The notes under the pieces are model-generated. The model was not told the origin of the DNA and did no database searches. It saw only the letters and a list, made by a program, of their open reading frames with translations. From Gari tellinella (Eukaryota > Mollusca > Bivalvia > Cardiida > Psammobiidae): a stretch of DNA of 64,000 bases. The stretch spans positions 31,761,246 to 31,825,245 of the forward strand of contig OV277866.1 in NCBI GenBank assembly GCA_922989275.2. Direction: 5' to 3'. Made by a program: the position numbers and the translations under genes. Positions 39,950 through 49,990 of this stretch are shown here, one piece after another. Positions within the stretch are counted from its first letter, which is position 1, and every line of letters begins with the position of its first letter.

Positions 39950-40800
39950 CAAAATAACTACAATTATATCTGAAATAAAACATGAATAAACATATAAAAG
40001 ACAGTCTCCAAAACGGCGATCCCATTACCCCCATCAATCAGCAATGAACCGACCGGCTAAGTATTGCCGACTGATATAAATAATGGTAGAGCGCCCAATG
40101 CAGGCCATCGACAAAACACAAATAACTATAATTGGATCTAAAATAAACATGAATAAACATACAAAAGACAGTCCCTAAACGGCGATCACATTACCCCCAT
40201 CAATCAGTAATGAACCGACCGGCTAAAGATTGCCGACCAATAGAAATAATAGCAGAGCGCCCAATGCAGGCCGCCTAATGTAACATAACTAGGAAAAAAA
40301 GCATGCGACCATAACTAAAAACTCTATAGAAGATCAATGACATGATTAAAAATGGTGAAAGCTGTCCAAGAATTATACCACAGACCCCGCCAGCTGGTTT
40401 CAAAAGAGATCAGAGTCGTATCCCTACCATCAAAGATCCACCAGACAGGCATTGGTCGACGGTACAACAACAGAACTAAAAAGTAGACCCATAACATAAA
40501 CAGAATGAACACAGCCCTTGGTAGCAGTCATTTACCTGCTCCACCTCACACCCGCGGGACCTACATGTCCCATGGCTGAAATTACACCCTTAATTTATAA
40601 AACATAAATATAGGAAGCTGTCCTACAATTACACCGCAGACCCCAAGCCAGTCGGTTTCAAAGAGATCAGGGGCAATCCCTACCATCAAGATCCACCGAA
40701 CAGGCACGGGCAAACGGTACAAGTCCAGAACTCCCATTTAGACCCACAATATCTACAGCAAGAACATAGGCCGGATGTAGCAGTCATCCATTTCCTAATG
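39950..40800 (-). repeat. Duplicated segments in the LINE 3' region
   Basis: About 160 bp at 39951-40110 is repeated at 40115-40273 (shared ACCGACCGGCTAA, GAGCGCCCAATGCAGGCC). A further pair, about 40358-40533 and 40611-40798, shares ACAGACCCC, GATCCACC and GACCCA words. Confidence 0.7.
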
Positions 40801-40804
40801 CGTT

Positions 40805-42455
40805 CTAATAATAAATATTAAAGAAGTGTGTTTTCAGACGTTTTTTGAAGACTGCAACTGAACTCGCATCTCTGATGTCTAATGGTAGAGAGTTCCAGAG
40901 CTTTGGGGCTGCATGCATGAAAATTCGATCTCCAAACTTCACTAAATGACTTCTCGGTACAACCAGCGATACGGATTTACTTGCAGACCGCAACTCTCTA
41001 AGAGGTTTATACACGTCAAGCATACTGACAATGTACCTTGGAGAATCATTGCACATGGCTTTGTATGTGAGTGTCAGAATTTTGAATTCAATTCTGTGTT
41101 GAACTGGAAGCCAGTGAAGCTCCTTCAAGACTGGAGTGATGTGATTGTACCGGGGAGTCCTGGTAATGGTGCGGGCTGCTGTATTTTGCACACGCTGTAG
41201 TTTTCGTAGTGAGTTTTGGGGAATCCCATATGGCAGTGAGTTGCAGTAGTCAATGTTCGATGTGACCAAAGAATTAACCAAGGTCTTTGTAGCTTCAGGG
41301 GAAAGGTACTGTCTAATATGACCTATCTGCCGCAGTTGTGCATAGCTAGACCGTTAATGTGCTGTGTCATATCCATTTGCGAATCGAAGCTATCACCAAG
41401 ATTCTTCACATACAATGATGGTTTGATTTTAGAGTTTCCCACTTGAACGTGAAAGTTTTCAGGTATGTTAACTTTTTTGTGAAACAATATGACCTCTGTT
41501 TTGTCAGCTTTCAGCTTCAACACATTCTGATGCATCCATGAGACAATGTCTTTTAGACATCCTTCGACTTTTGAGAGGGCTAATTGTTGGCCAAATGTGT
41601 CTTTAGGCTTGAATGACAAGTATAACTGTGAATCGTCTGCATAGAAATGATGATCCAGATGATGATTTCTGCAAATTGAGCCAACAGGTTTTGTGTACAA
41701 GATGTAGTGTTTCGGCCCCAGGACTGAACCCTGTGGCACATTATATTTCATTTGAACTGGGGCAGATAATTCTCCATCTACTGCGACTGTTTGGTAACGG
41801 TCATTAAGGTACGAAGTCACCCACTTTAGTGGGTTTCCAATAATTTTAAAGTCTTTTTCAAGACGATTGAGTAATGTTTCATGATCAATTGTGTCAAATG
41901 CGGCTGATAGGTCAAGCATCACCAGAATTGTGATTTCATTCTTATCAAGATACTGCAGGATGTCATTTTGAACCTTAAGAAGAGCAGTTTCTGTAGAGTG
42001 ACGCTTACGATATGCTGACTGATGCTGCTCGTGCAGATTGTTTGTGGTCAAATGGGACTCAATGCGTTTGTCTACTACTTTTTCTAAATGGCAGATTTGA
42101 TACTGGCCTCTAATTTTTAAGATCATTTGTATCGAGATCAGGTTTCTTCAAAAGTGGTCTTACATGGGACCTTTTGAATTTTTTTGGAACATACGCAGAT
42201 TCCAGCGAAGAGTTCACAATTTTTGTCAACGATGGTAGGAGCTCGTCAAGGCATAACTTTAAGAGCCATGTAGGTATTAGGTCGAGTTCACAGGACTTAC
42301 ATGGGGATGCCTTGACAATTTCCCCAATTTCTGCTGCTGTAGTAGAGTCAAAACTTTCTAAGGAGCTCATTGAATGCAACGTTTCTGTGATGACTGGGAG
42401 GCATGACGTTGATTCAGAGGAAATATCTGTGCGTATTTCGTCTACTTTTTTATGA
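40805..42455 (-). pseudogene. LINE reverse transcriptase, frameshifted
   Basis: Three overlapping minus frames make one broken ORF2. 42110-42455 is the linker into RT (CKSCELDLIPTWLLKL). 41323-42126 holds the RT palm with LDLSAAFDTIDH (Asp72/Asp78 of that frame), VPQGSVLGP and the catalytic box FYADDSQLY (residues 161-169). 40805-41281 is the C-terminal tail with LHWLPVQHRIEFKILTLTYK and APKLWNSLPLDI, marks of CR1/L2-type elements. At least three frame breaks make it inactive. The endonuclease domain is absent through truncation. Confidence 0.85.
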
Positions 42456-42706
42456 AAAAGTCGCTGAAATCATGCGCAAAAAAGCTGACTAAATTTTTAA
42501 AACAGCAGATATTGCAGCTGTGAAAGCGTTAGACATAATAGTCTGAATTTGGGGAACAGAGACAAGCATTGTTGTCAGGAGGCCATGTTCAGAGGGTCGT
42601 TGTAGAGAGGTTTACGCATGTGCACTTTATAAGACCCACTGGCTCTTCTTTTCATTTGGCTTATCAATACATCTCTTGAGCTTATGAACAGTAATGTTAA
42701 TATATC

Positions 42707-43056
42707 TACAATGCTCCCTCCCTACAACGGCCCTCCCAACAACGACTCCCTGTCTACAACGACGCTTGGCGCTGTTCCCCCAAAAAACATTAATGTCCAA
42801 CCTTTTCATGGCTGCAATACCGTCTGCTTAAAAGTGTCGTCTGCTGTTTTTCTCAAAGTTACATAATGGACATTTTGACAGAAAAAAACTTAATGAAAAG
42901 TGACAAACAGCTTGAATCCAGATCAGACGCCGCGTTGATCTGGATTCAAGCTGTTTGCAAATGTAAACCAATTTCCCTCCCTATAACGACTCCCTCCGAA
43001 CAACGAACACATTTTTTGTCACCCATTGGGTGTCGCTGTAGAGAGGGAACGCTGTA
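42707..43056. mobile_element. TA-flanked MITE, CAGTGCTCCCTC family
   Basis: The ends TACAATGCTCCCTCCCTACA and GTAGAGAGGGAACGCTGTA flank a hairpin at 42903-42961 that has lost its centre (CGCCGCGTTGATCTGG). The reverse orientation of 24922-25283. Confidence 0.8.
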
Positions 43057-43387
43057 ATGTGAGAGTTAGTTGACTGTCCTTTGTCATTAAAGTTTAGAAG
43101 GGCTTCGCCGGTAAAGACGGTCCGGGGGTAAACTGTTCATTTTAAGTTAGCTTTACTTTTATTCGCTATATAGTACATACGAGGGACGTTCATTTAATTA
43201 TGTCACTGGCGTCCTTAAAGGCACACTATAAGAGTTGTGCATACTTCATTCTGTCCAACCTTTAGATTCATTCCTCATGGACAGACATATGTCATTTTAG
43301 TATTTAAATTTGAATTTATAAAGGGGAAAAATAGCCTGTTTATGTATACCCTGCAGATACTGTTAAATAGCTGGATCCAGCTAATAT
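43057..43387. other. Short stretch without a feature
   Basis: Unique-looking sequence between a MITE and the Harbinger-like element. Confidence 0.4.
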
Positions 43388-43399
43388 TAAAGCCCGTTT

Positions 43400-43800
43400 C
43401 ACATCAGCCGTACGACAGTCGTACGAACGGTTTCTAGGGGTAAATCGCAAGGTTTCGTACGAAAGCCGTACGGCATCCGTACGAATTTTCAACGTCGCAC
43501 GGCTGCCGCAATGTCGCAAGCTGGGTTTTCAACATGTTCATTTTCCTTGCGATCACCATGCGATTTTTGCAGGTCGTAAGGCAGCCGCACGGCTGCCGTG
43601 AGACGCCCGTACGTTTGACGTACGATTTATGATACTGGCATGGCTAAAATTAGTCAAATCTATTCGTGCGTTAGTCATACGAACACCGTACGAACACCGT
43701 GCGGCGGTCGTACGTTTTGTTGCAATATCGCAACAAGGCTTCTGTGAAACGTACGGCTGCCGTACGACTCGCACGGCTGCCGTACGACCGTCTTGCGGAT
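43400..43800. repeat. Left subterminal CGTACGGC motif array
   Basis: More than ten copies of CGTACGR / GCACGGCTGCCGTACG-type words in both orientations. These are probable transposase-binding sites of the surrounding element. Confidence 0.7.
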
Positions 43801-43929
43801 ATTGGTCGTGGTTCCATCCCTATAGAAGCAGCTGCGCTAAAATTAGCTCACAGAAAATTTGTAGTAATCATAGAGAACACATCAAAAACTGCCTCCAAAA
43901 AAAACGGAAGTGAATATATATTGTGCATC

Positions 43930-44014
43930 ATGAGCCACCGACCGAAGACCCGGCGAGTTCAGGGTCCGGCGAGGAAAACACAAGTTCCTATCGAAGCCGC
44001 GCGACTGGATGAAC
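43930..44014 (+). other. Possible first exon of a transposon accessory ORF
   Basis: ATG at about 43930 opens MSHRPKTRRVQGPARKTQVP, a basic stretch that reaches a good donor (CTT|GTAAGT). PIF/Harbinger elements carry a second, DNA-binding ORF, but no matching downstream exon was found. Confidence 0.25.
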
Positions 44015-45205
44015 CTTGTAAGTATATCTCTTACTATGTATACAGAAGGGGGTAACACTACGGGGGAAACCGCATTGCAAAATATTGTAATATATTTTTT
44101 AAAATTATAAGTACAAAAATCGGATAGAAATTAGCCTTGAAAACTTATTAGTAGCAGTAAAAGAATCAAATGAGAGCTTAAAACACAAGGGGAGAGTCCA
44201 AATTAACATAGACATTTGTTGTGAATGTTATAACTGTCACAGCATTACCTTCAAATGAACACGGCATCCCCTCTCGTATGTGCTCAAATAAAAAATAAAA
44301 TATTGCAATACGAAAATCTGTATTGAAATACGTATTTCTAAGAGGCGTTTTACTATGTATTGCCGTGTTGTTACGCCCCTACTGAATAACATCAATTATT
44401 ATTGGAAAACATAGTTTATCTTCTGTTCTGGCTCGACTCGAAACCTACGGCATATAAACAAAAAATTCCAAGAACTGTTCTCTAATTCGCGATAATGCAC
44501 TTCAAGCGCGGTATTCGATCGACAATGCAATTTATGAATGAAATTCCTTAAATCACGTGATGTTAACACGTAGTAAATCTGATAATCGACAATTCCAGTT
44601 ATTCACCGGTGCCATTTCGCCAAGTAACAGCACCATTAACCTGAACATTTAAAATTAAAGTTCAGTCTCCGGTTTTACTCAGTACATGTATAAAGTTAAA
44701 TTTCAACAGCATGTGTTTCTATCTGTTCCATGTTCAAATCATAGACAGTCGAAAGTGATTTCTCTTTTCTAAATTTGTAAACACGATAGCTTTGGCATAA
44801 AGATGTCCAGATATAATGCAAATGGTATCGCTGTTCGCTTCAATGTGACAGATAAACCATAATTAAGTTGAAATTTTTGTTTCTGTTGAGTTTACGTCTT
44901 TTACTTTTGAAATATCAAGGATGTAAAGCAGCGAACATTTTTGAAAGTTAATGCAGTAGCAAAAACGGCGTTTCATATACCAACATTTCGGTGTTTGGTA
45001 TCCTCCGGTGAATTTTGTTTTAAAAGAATCATGTTAGAATCGATGTAATAAATTCGTAGTTGTACATGACCGTGCATTAGATCATTGTCAGTCGTTGATA
45101 TTTGGGTAATGATATCACTCGACCTAAAGACCCCGTTTTACCTCAACTTCTAACTGTGATCTAATAGACAATAATGCACACCTACGTATTCGTTCTTTTT
45201 AAAAT

Positions 45206-45979
45206 TCACGTATCAATGAAGTTTCCTGCATCGGACGCCAATCCGTTGCTTTCCATACTTATCCACAGGAACTTGTACTCTGCATCTACCATAACTAACA
45301 GCACAATGGAGAAAAATCCATTATAGTTATAAGATTCGCGTCCAGACAGATCCGGCTTCTTAATAGCTATATGTTTGCCGTCTATGGTCTCACATACATG
45401 GTTGAAGTTACATCGGTTGGAGAATATCTGCGCTACTTCACGCCATTGGTCATGGGTTGAAGGCAGGGTTATAAGTTCATATTTGTACTGGTCATACATA
45501 GCCCAACACACCTCAGGTACAAAGAGGAAGATGGTGTTGTGTGCAACCCTAAAAACGTACTGTAAGCATTTGAAACTCATCCATTTGGCCAAAACGAGTG
45601 TTCTCACAAGCTTCTCTCCAGGCTCGATGGAACCACGACCTCTGTTTGACTTGGTGACATGCGAGCTGACACGTAGCAGCAACTCGGCAAACATATTGGG
45701 GCTTTTCCTTATGTAGCTGATGTTGTCGTGCTCCAACTCCTTATCAAGCTCCCGGAAGAGGATGTAGTAGTGTCCAAACATTCTACGTCGCTCAATCCAT
45801 GGCTTGACACACAAACGCCCCTCAAGCCTTCTCTGGTGTTGACGCTCGCGGATAAGAATGGCCAAAGTAGCATCGTGGCGTAGTTCTTCATTATGAATTA
45901 TTCTTCTTGATATTGCAACATCAACCATCTGAGGTTGAATGGCCATTATTGCCAAACTCTCACGAGCAAGTGACGGCAA
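45206..45979 (-). pseudogene. Harbinger-type transposase (DDE_Tnp_4/HARBI1-like), C-truncated
   Basis: A 257-residue frame. Residues 60-110 resemble the helical N-terminal part of HARBI1-type proteins. The nuclease core begins around 196 with CETIDGKHIAIKKP (first catalytic Asp200), then YNYNGFFSIVLLVMVDAEYK (second Asp232) and SNGLASDAGNF (residues 244-254). The frame stops at 257, before the third acidic residue expected further on. It ends at ACGTGAAT, so either an intron donor or a truncation is possible; no continuation was found downstream. The element is probably non-autonomous now. Confidence 0.8.
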
Positions 45980-46149
45980 ATAAATACGAAAGACTCAAGC
46001 AGGAAACGTAACACAAACAATACACCCACCTCTCAAGCAGAACACACACACACAGTCATACCATAACAAACACACACAGACGCAATATCATTCCTTCATC
46101 TACACACTAAATAGAAAACAACACGCAAGACAAACATAAAGCTAAGTGA

Positions 46150-47140
46150 ATATAGGAGCCCGCCTTGGTACGGTCAATATCAATCAATAATTAATTATAA
46201 ATTAATTAACCATTAACAACCACTGGGGGGGGGGGGGTAAACCTGGGTTTAGGGGCGCCCAAACTCACTCTTATCTCCTATATTCACATATAAAGACAAA
46301 TAGTGTACATAAAATATAAACCCCGTTCCAAAACCTTACAATCAAAAAGACCGCCAACACAGTAAGTAAATACATGTAAAACATCTAACAAAAAATCTAT
46401 GACAAGATTATTAGTAACACGGGAAATAATTTAACATTCAAGCCCGTGCTAAAACTAACCCATTGTGGCAACGGTCAAATTGTACTCAAGCGACTAGTCT
46501 GTAGTCACGAGTAACTGTAAGACATGGATGGGTTCAGGGTACGACAGAGAGGGAGGGAAAAAACAAACAAAGCACGAAAATCCGACATAACTCTCCCGGT
46601 TAAGGACGGCTTTTGAGATACATCATCATGTAGTGCTAAGCCCTGTCTGTCGTCGCACAACCAAAGAGGTTATCAATTGTAGATTTATCGATAACCAAAC
46701 GTGAAGTGTGCAGCAATATAGTTGGATCATAATCTTTTTTGAGGAAAAATCTAATACGTTTCACAAACAGGTTTTGAAAATGAATATGTCCAAGAATCTT
46801 ACGAAGTTTGTAAATAACATCACCATAAAACTCCGGATGTGAAATACCTTGCCGCAGAAAAGACTTTAAGTTACATTTATACTTGTTAATGAGAGGAAGA
46901 TTTCTATATAAGAATTTAGAAAATGTTTTACGAAGTTTATGAAATCTTTACCCCTGTTTAAGAAGCTTTTCAGTAATAGTTTTATTACGAATGTGAAGTC
47001 CTCAACCGAGGTACAGGCCCTAGCAAAACGAATAAGTTGTGAGATATAAACCCCGTAAGATGTAGAACGGGGAACATCGCCATCTAGATGAGGATAATTT
47101 ACAATACTAAAATCAAAATCATCTCGTTTCGCCTTTACAT
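46150..47140 (-). pseudogene. Degenerate LINE RT C-terminal fragment inside the transposon
   Basis: The minus strand reads, with breaks, DFSIVNYPHLDGDVPRSTSY, then GVYISQLIRFARACTSVEDF and KTFSKFL-like segments. This is the conserved tail after the RT domain of a widespread invertebrate LINE. A C/G homopolymer at about 46227-46238 lies in its presumed 3' region. Confidence 0.65.
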
Positions 47141-47154
47141 TTATACCCTCAAAG

Positions 47155-47500
47155 GGGGATTATTCGTACGATAAACGTACGAATAACGTGAGTCATACGT
47201 AAGGCTGCCGTAGGGAGACAGCAAGAAAAAATCCGAATTCGTACGGCAGCATTGCGGCTGTCTTGCAAATTCGCACGGCTGCTGTGCGACCATCTTGCGG
47301 GTGCCGTGCGAATTTTGCTCCTCCCTTTCCCTATATTCTCGTTAAAAGATCGTACGACTCCTGAGACAGCCGTACGGTGTTCGTGCGGCGGTCTTGCGTG
47401 GTCTACGGCCGACACGAATTTGAAATCACTTGCTGCGATTTGTCTTGCGGTACACTGGACCTGCGAAATCGTACGAAATAAAAATCGTGCGGCTGATGTG
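47155..47500. repeat. Right subterminal CGTACGGC motif array
   Basis: The same words as the left array (TTCGTACGATAAACGTACG, GCACGGCTGC, GACAGCCGTACGG) next to the right terminal repeat. Confidence 0.7.
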
Positions 47501-47512
47501 AAACGGGCTTTA

Positions 47513-49249
47513 GAGATTGTTCAGCATAAAAAAGTTATCTTTCTTCGATAAAGGGAACGAAACACAAATACAAGAGCTATATTGCGGTGAATAAAACTGG
47601 CGGGGCAACTGGGTTATCGTTTTATTTTTTCAGGCAATAATTTACCATAAAACACATGGGGGAAATCAACAATTTTTTTTATAAGGCATATCTTTAAAAT
47701 TTGGATTGCAGGTTTATGTTTTGCATAATGTTTCTTCTTTTTCCAGTATATTGACTATATAAACCCTCCTCATAGATTTTGGTTGATTGGTGTTTGAATT
47801 TAAGTCATGCTTGATCGGATTTAGCATATGATCTGAACCCGATATTTGACCAACACTGTTAGTTATACATTTAAAGGGATACTTGCGTATTTGAAAAATT
47901 CGACAGAATCTCATGAAAAGTTCTACAAGTTGAATTAAGGTATATATAAGCAAATTGCTAAAATAAAAATTGGGGGTTGCAATGCTTTTTTCAGCTCTAG
48001 CTGGCTTTGAAAAGTGTGACGTTTGCCGCATTGCTCATTGTCAGAGCAGAAAACGTCATAAGGGACAAATGCACTTATATAACTACACAATAACATATTT
48101 CTAGTACACTTTTTAAGTTTCTAGCATTCACTCATCACAAGCAAGTGTGAAATAAACCTTTTAAAGCTCTTTCTTGTGTTTTTAATGAGCTTTTGGGCTA
48201 AAATGAATGCTGAAAACCGGAAAAATAAGACATTTTTTCTTGCCAATGTCTCACAAAAACATCAATTATGTAAAAAAAAATCCAATGAAAATTCTTTAAA
48301 CTTTCTAGGCATCTAGGTTAACGTATTTCTTATCAAATGGTGTAAAGAAACCTAGGTGTCGCGTTATTCATTTATGAAATATGGTCAAATTTCTAACCCT
48401 ACCCCCTTAGATTTTATGCAGAAAATATACCTCCCCCAATAGCCAAAGTGGGTCTCTGTTGACCTAAAAATGAGAAATCCTCATCCAATAGTTGCTTAAA
48501 TTGGTAAATATATGAGTGTATGTGAATACAACAGCATTAAATAAAGTTTTAGTTACTTAAAGCATTTACAGTGCTGCTGATAAAAACATAAACATAATTT
48601 CTACAAGAACTGCTACTCGGGACAGTTTTTTTCAAATCTTGAAACAGTGCCTGTACGGAAAGGACTATATTTTACATAATTTACCAATGAGAACTTTTCA
48701 AAATTCATTTTTATGGAAATAAATGTATTGCAAATCAGAAAATATATAGTAATCAAGGTATTTAAGAATTTTGTTTTTCAACATTTTTAATATAGGCGAG
48801 TATGTCTTTAAATGTATGTATTTCGTGGTGTTTAAGTAGATCATCCACAGCAGCAGCTTTACCTATGGCACCCGCCAAGTTGAATAGTGGCCGTCCTTAA
48901 ATAAAACCAGGAACGTATAATAATCTACGTCCCTGGTAAAACTAATATTGTTTTAATTGCTTGTTTTGATTGGAAAACTTCAAATCTTCCATTTTTCAAA
49001 CAAGGATCAATGTATATATATATGAAATCGACATATTTAAAATTATTCGACCTTTACCGTAAGCCCGATTTTCACCGCACGCCAATTACATACGCTATAA
49101 TAGCCAGTGTCTTTGAAATTACTTGACCTATCTTTGGTGGTAACACCTAGCCCCGTAGATAGTTTGAGTCAAAGCATGGAGAGCATGCACTTACGGTGGT
49201 AGCGTCTAGGCAAAGGATCAGTCATGCGTCTCATGTTAGACCCGCACAA
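47513..49249. other. Intergenic, nothing recognised
   Basis: AT-rich sequence between the Harbinger-like element and the SAM gene. No ORF with domain support and no hairpin of the local families. Confidence 0.45.
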
Positions 49250-49460
49250 TGACGAGTGTGAAACAGCCTGAATCCAGACCATTAACTTATGCAGCGTCTG
49301 ATCTGGATTCAAGACAAGCTATTTGAAAATGTAAGCCGAGTCGTACTCAACTCTCCAAAGGTATTAGTTTTCCTTCCCTATAACAAATCCCTCCGAACAA
49401 CACACACACAATCGTTGTCTCCCATTTTGTGTTGTTGTACAGATCGAGGGGACACTGTAT
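49250..49460. mobile_element. Partial CAGTGCTCCCTC-family MITE
   Basis: A shortened hairpin (GCCTGAATCCAGACC ... TCTGGATTCAAG, 49262-49327) is followed by CCTTCCCTATAACAAATCCC and CGAGGGGACACTGTA. Confidence 0.6.
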
Positions 49461-49909
49461 ATACACTGTTTTTTGTTGTCAGAAGAATGCGCTCTTTTCG
49501 CTCTTTAACAGTGATTAGGTACTTTCGAAATGAAACTGAAGCGTGACAACCACAAATAATGAACGGAAAATACCGAGTTATCTTCCGGAGATATTTAAAT
49601 GTGTCCGCCAATGCAATAGGGACTGATGGTATGTCTCTATTTAAACAAACTTGTATAATATATCATATATCTATCGTTTTAATATGGTCTCTCGCGAAGA
49701 GATTGTAAAAGGGCGGATAAAATGGACGTTTATCCGTGTTACGGAAATAGCCGAGAAATGTTCCGATTGGGACTTAGCCTAACCGGAGCTGAAATCGGAG
49801 CTCTTCCGCATTGCTCCAGTGTGTCCGAAACTGTGCGAGTGAATTTACAAACAACAAGGAAGTACATTTCAAAGTTCTTTCAAAGACTGAGTTACAGGTT
49901 ATCAATAAA

Positions 49910-49990
49910 ATGTCTAAACTTTATCCGCTGCCAGATTATTCTACAGTTGTCCGGATGACAGTGCAGGATATCGTGAACTGGTTATCAGAA
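49910..49990 (+). CDS. SAM-domain gene, exon 1 (candidate start)
   Basis: ATG sits in a good context (A at -3); the donor is GTAAGA. It encodes MSKLYPLPDYSTVVRM and the first SAM helix VQDIVNWLSE. The coding frame stays open upstream to about 49793, so the true 5' end is open. Confidence 0.55.

Larger units (their letters stand above)
39838..42480 (-). mobile_element. 5'-truncated CR1/L2-like LINE
   Basis: Minus-strand non-LTR retrotransposon. The 5' truncation is at about 42480, the RT and post-RT regions lie at 40805-42455, and about 900 bp of 3' tail has two tandem-duplicated segments. It ends in an (AAT)n-type microsatellite (ATTATTATTATTAT on the plus strand at about 39839-39853). A simple-repeat 3' end is typical of CR1/L2-clade elements. 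Confidence 0.8.
39688..42615. mobile_element. CAGTGCTCCCTC-family MITE split by a LINE
   Basis: The left part (39688-39837: AGTGCTCCCTCTATATG, GCTTGAATCC) and right part (42480-42615: AACAGCAGATATTGCAGC, GCGTTAGACATAATAGTC, CGTTGTAGAGAGG) join to give the usual element. The LINE lies between them. Confidence 0.7.
43388..47512 (-). mobile_element. PIF/Harbinger-like DNA transposon
   Basis: The terminal inverted repeats TAAAGCCCGTTTCACATCAG... at the left and its complement ending at 47512 enclose about 4.1 kb. Both ends carry a few hundred bases of CGTACGGC / GCCGTACG motifs. A transposase gene (45206-45979) lies in the middle on the minus strand and a LINE fragment (about 46150-47140) has inserted. 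The 3-bp target duplication is ambiguous (TTA left, TAG or TTA right depending on boundary). Confidence 0.75.

Noticed and set aside
43629..43913. 94-codon frame with RRTAAVR-type repeats
   Set aside because: Generated by the CGTACGGC motif array at the transposon end.
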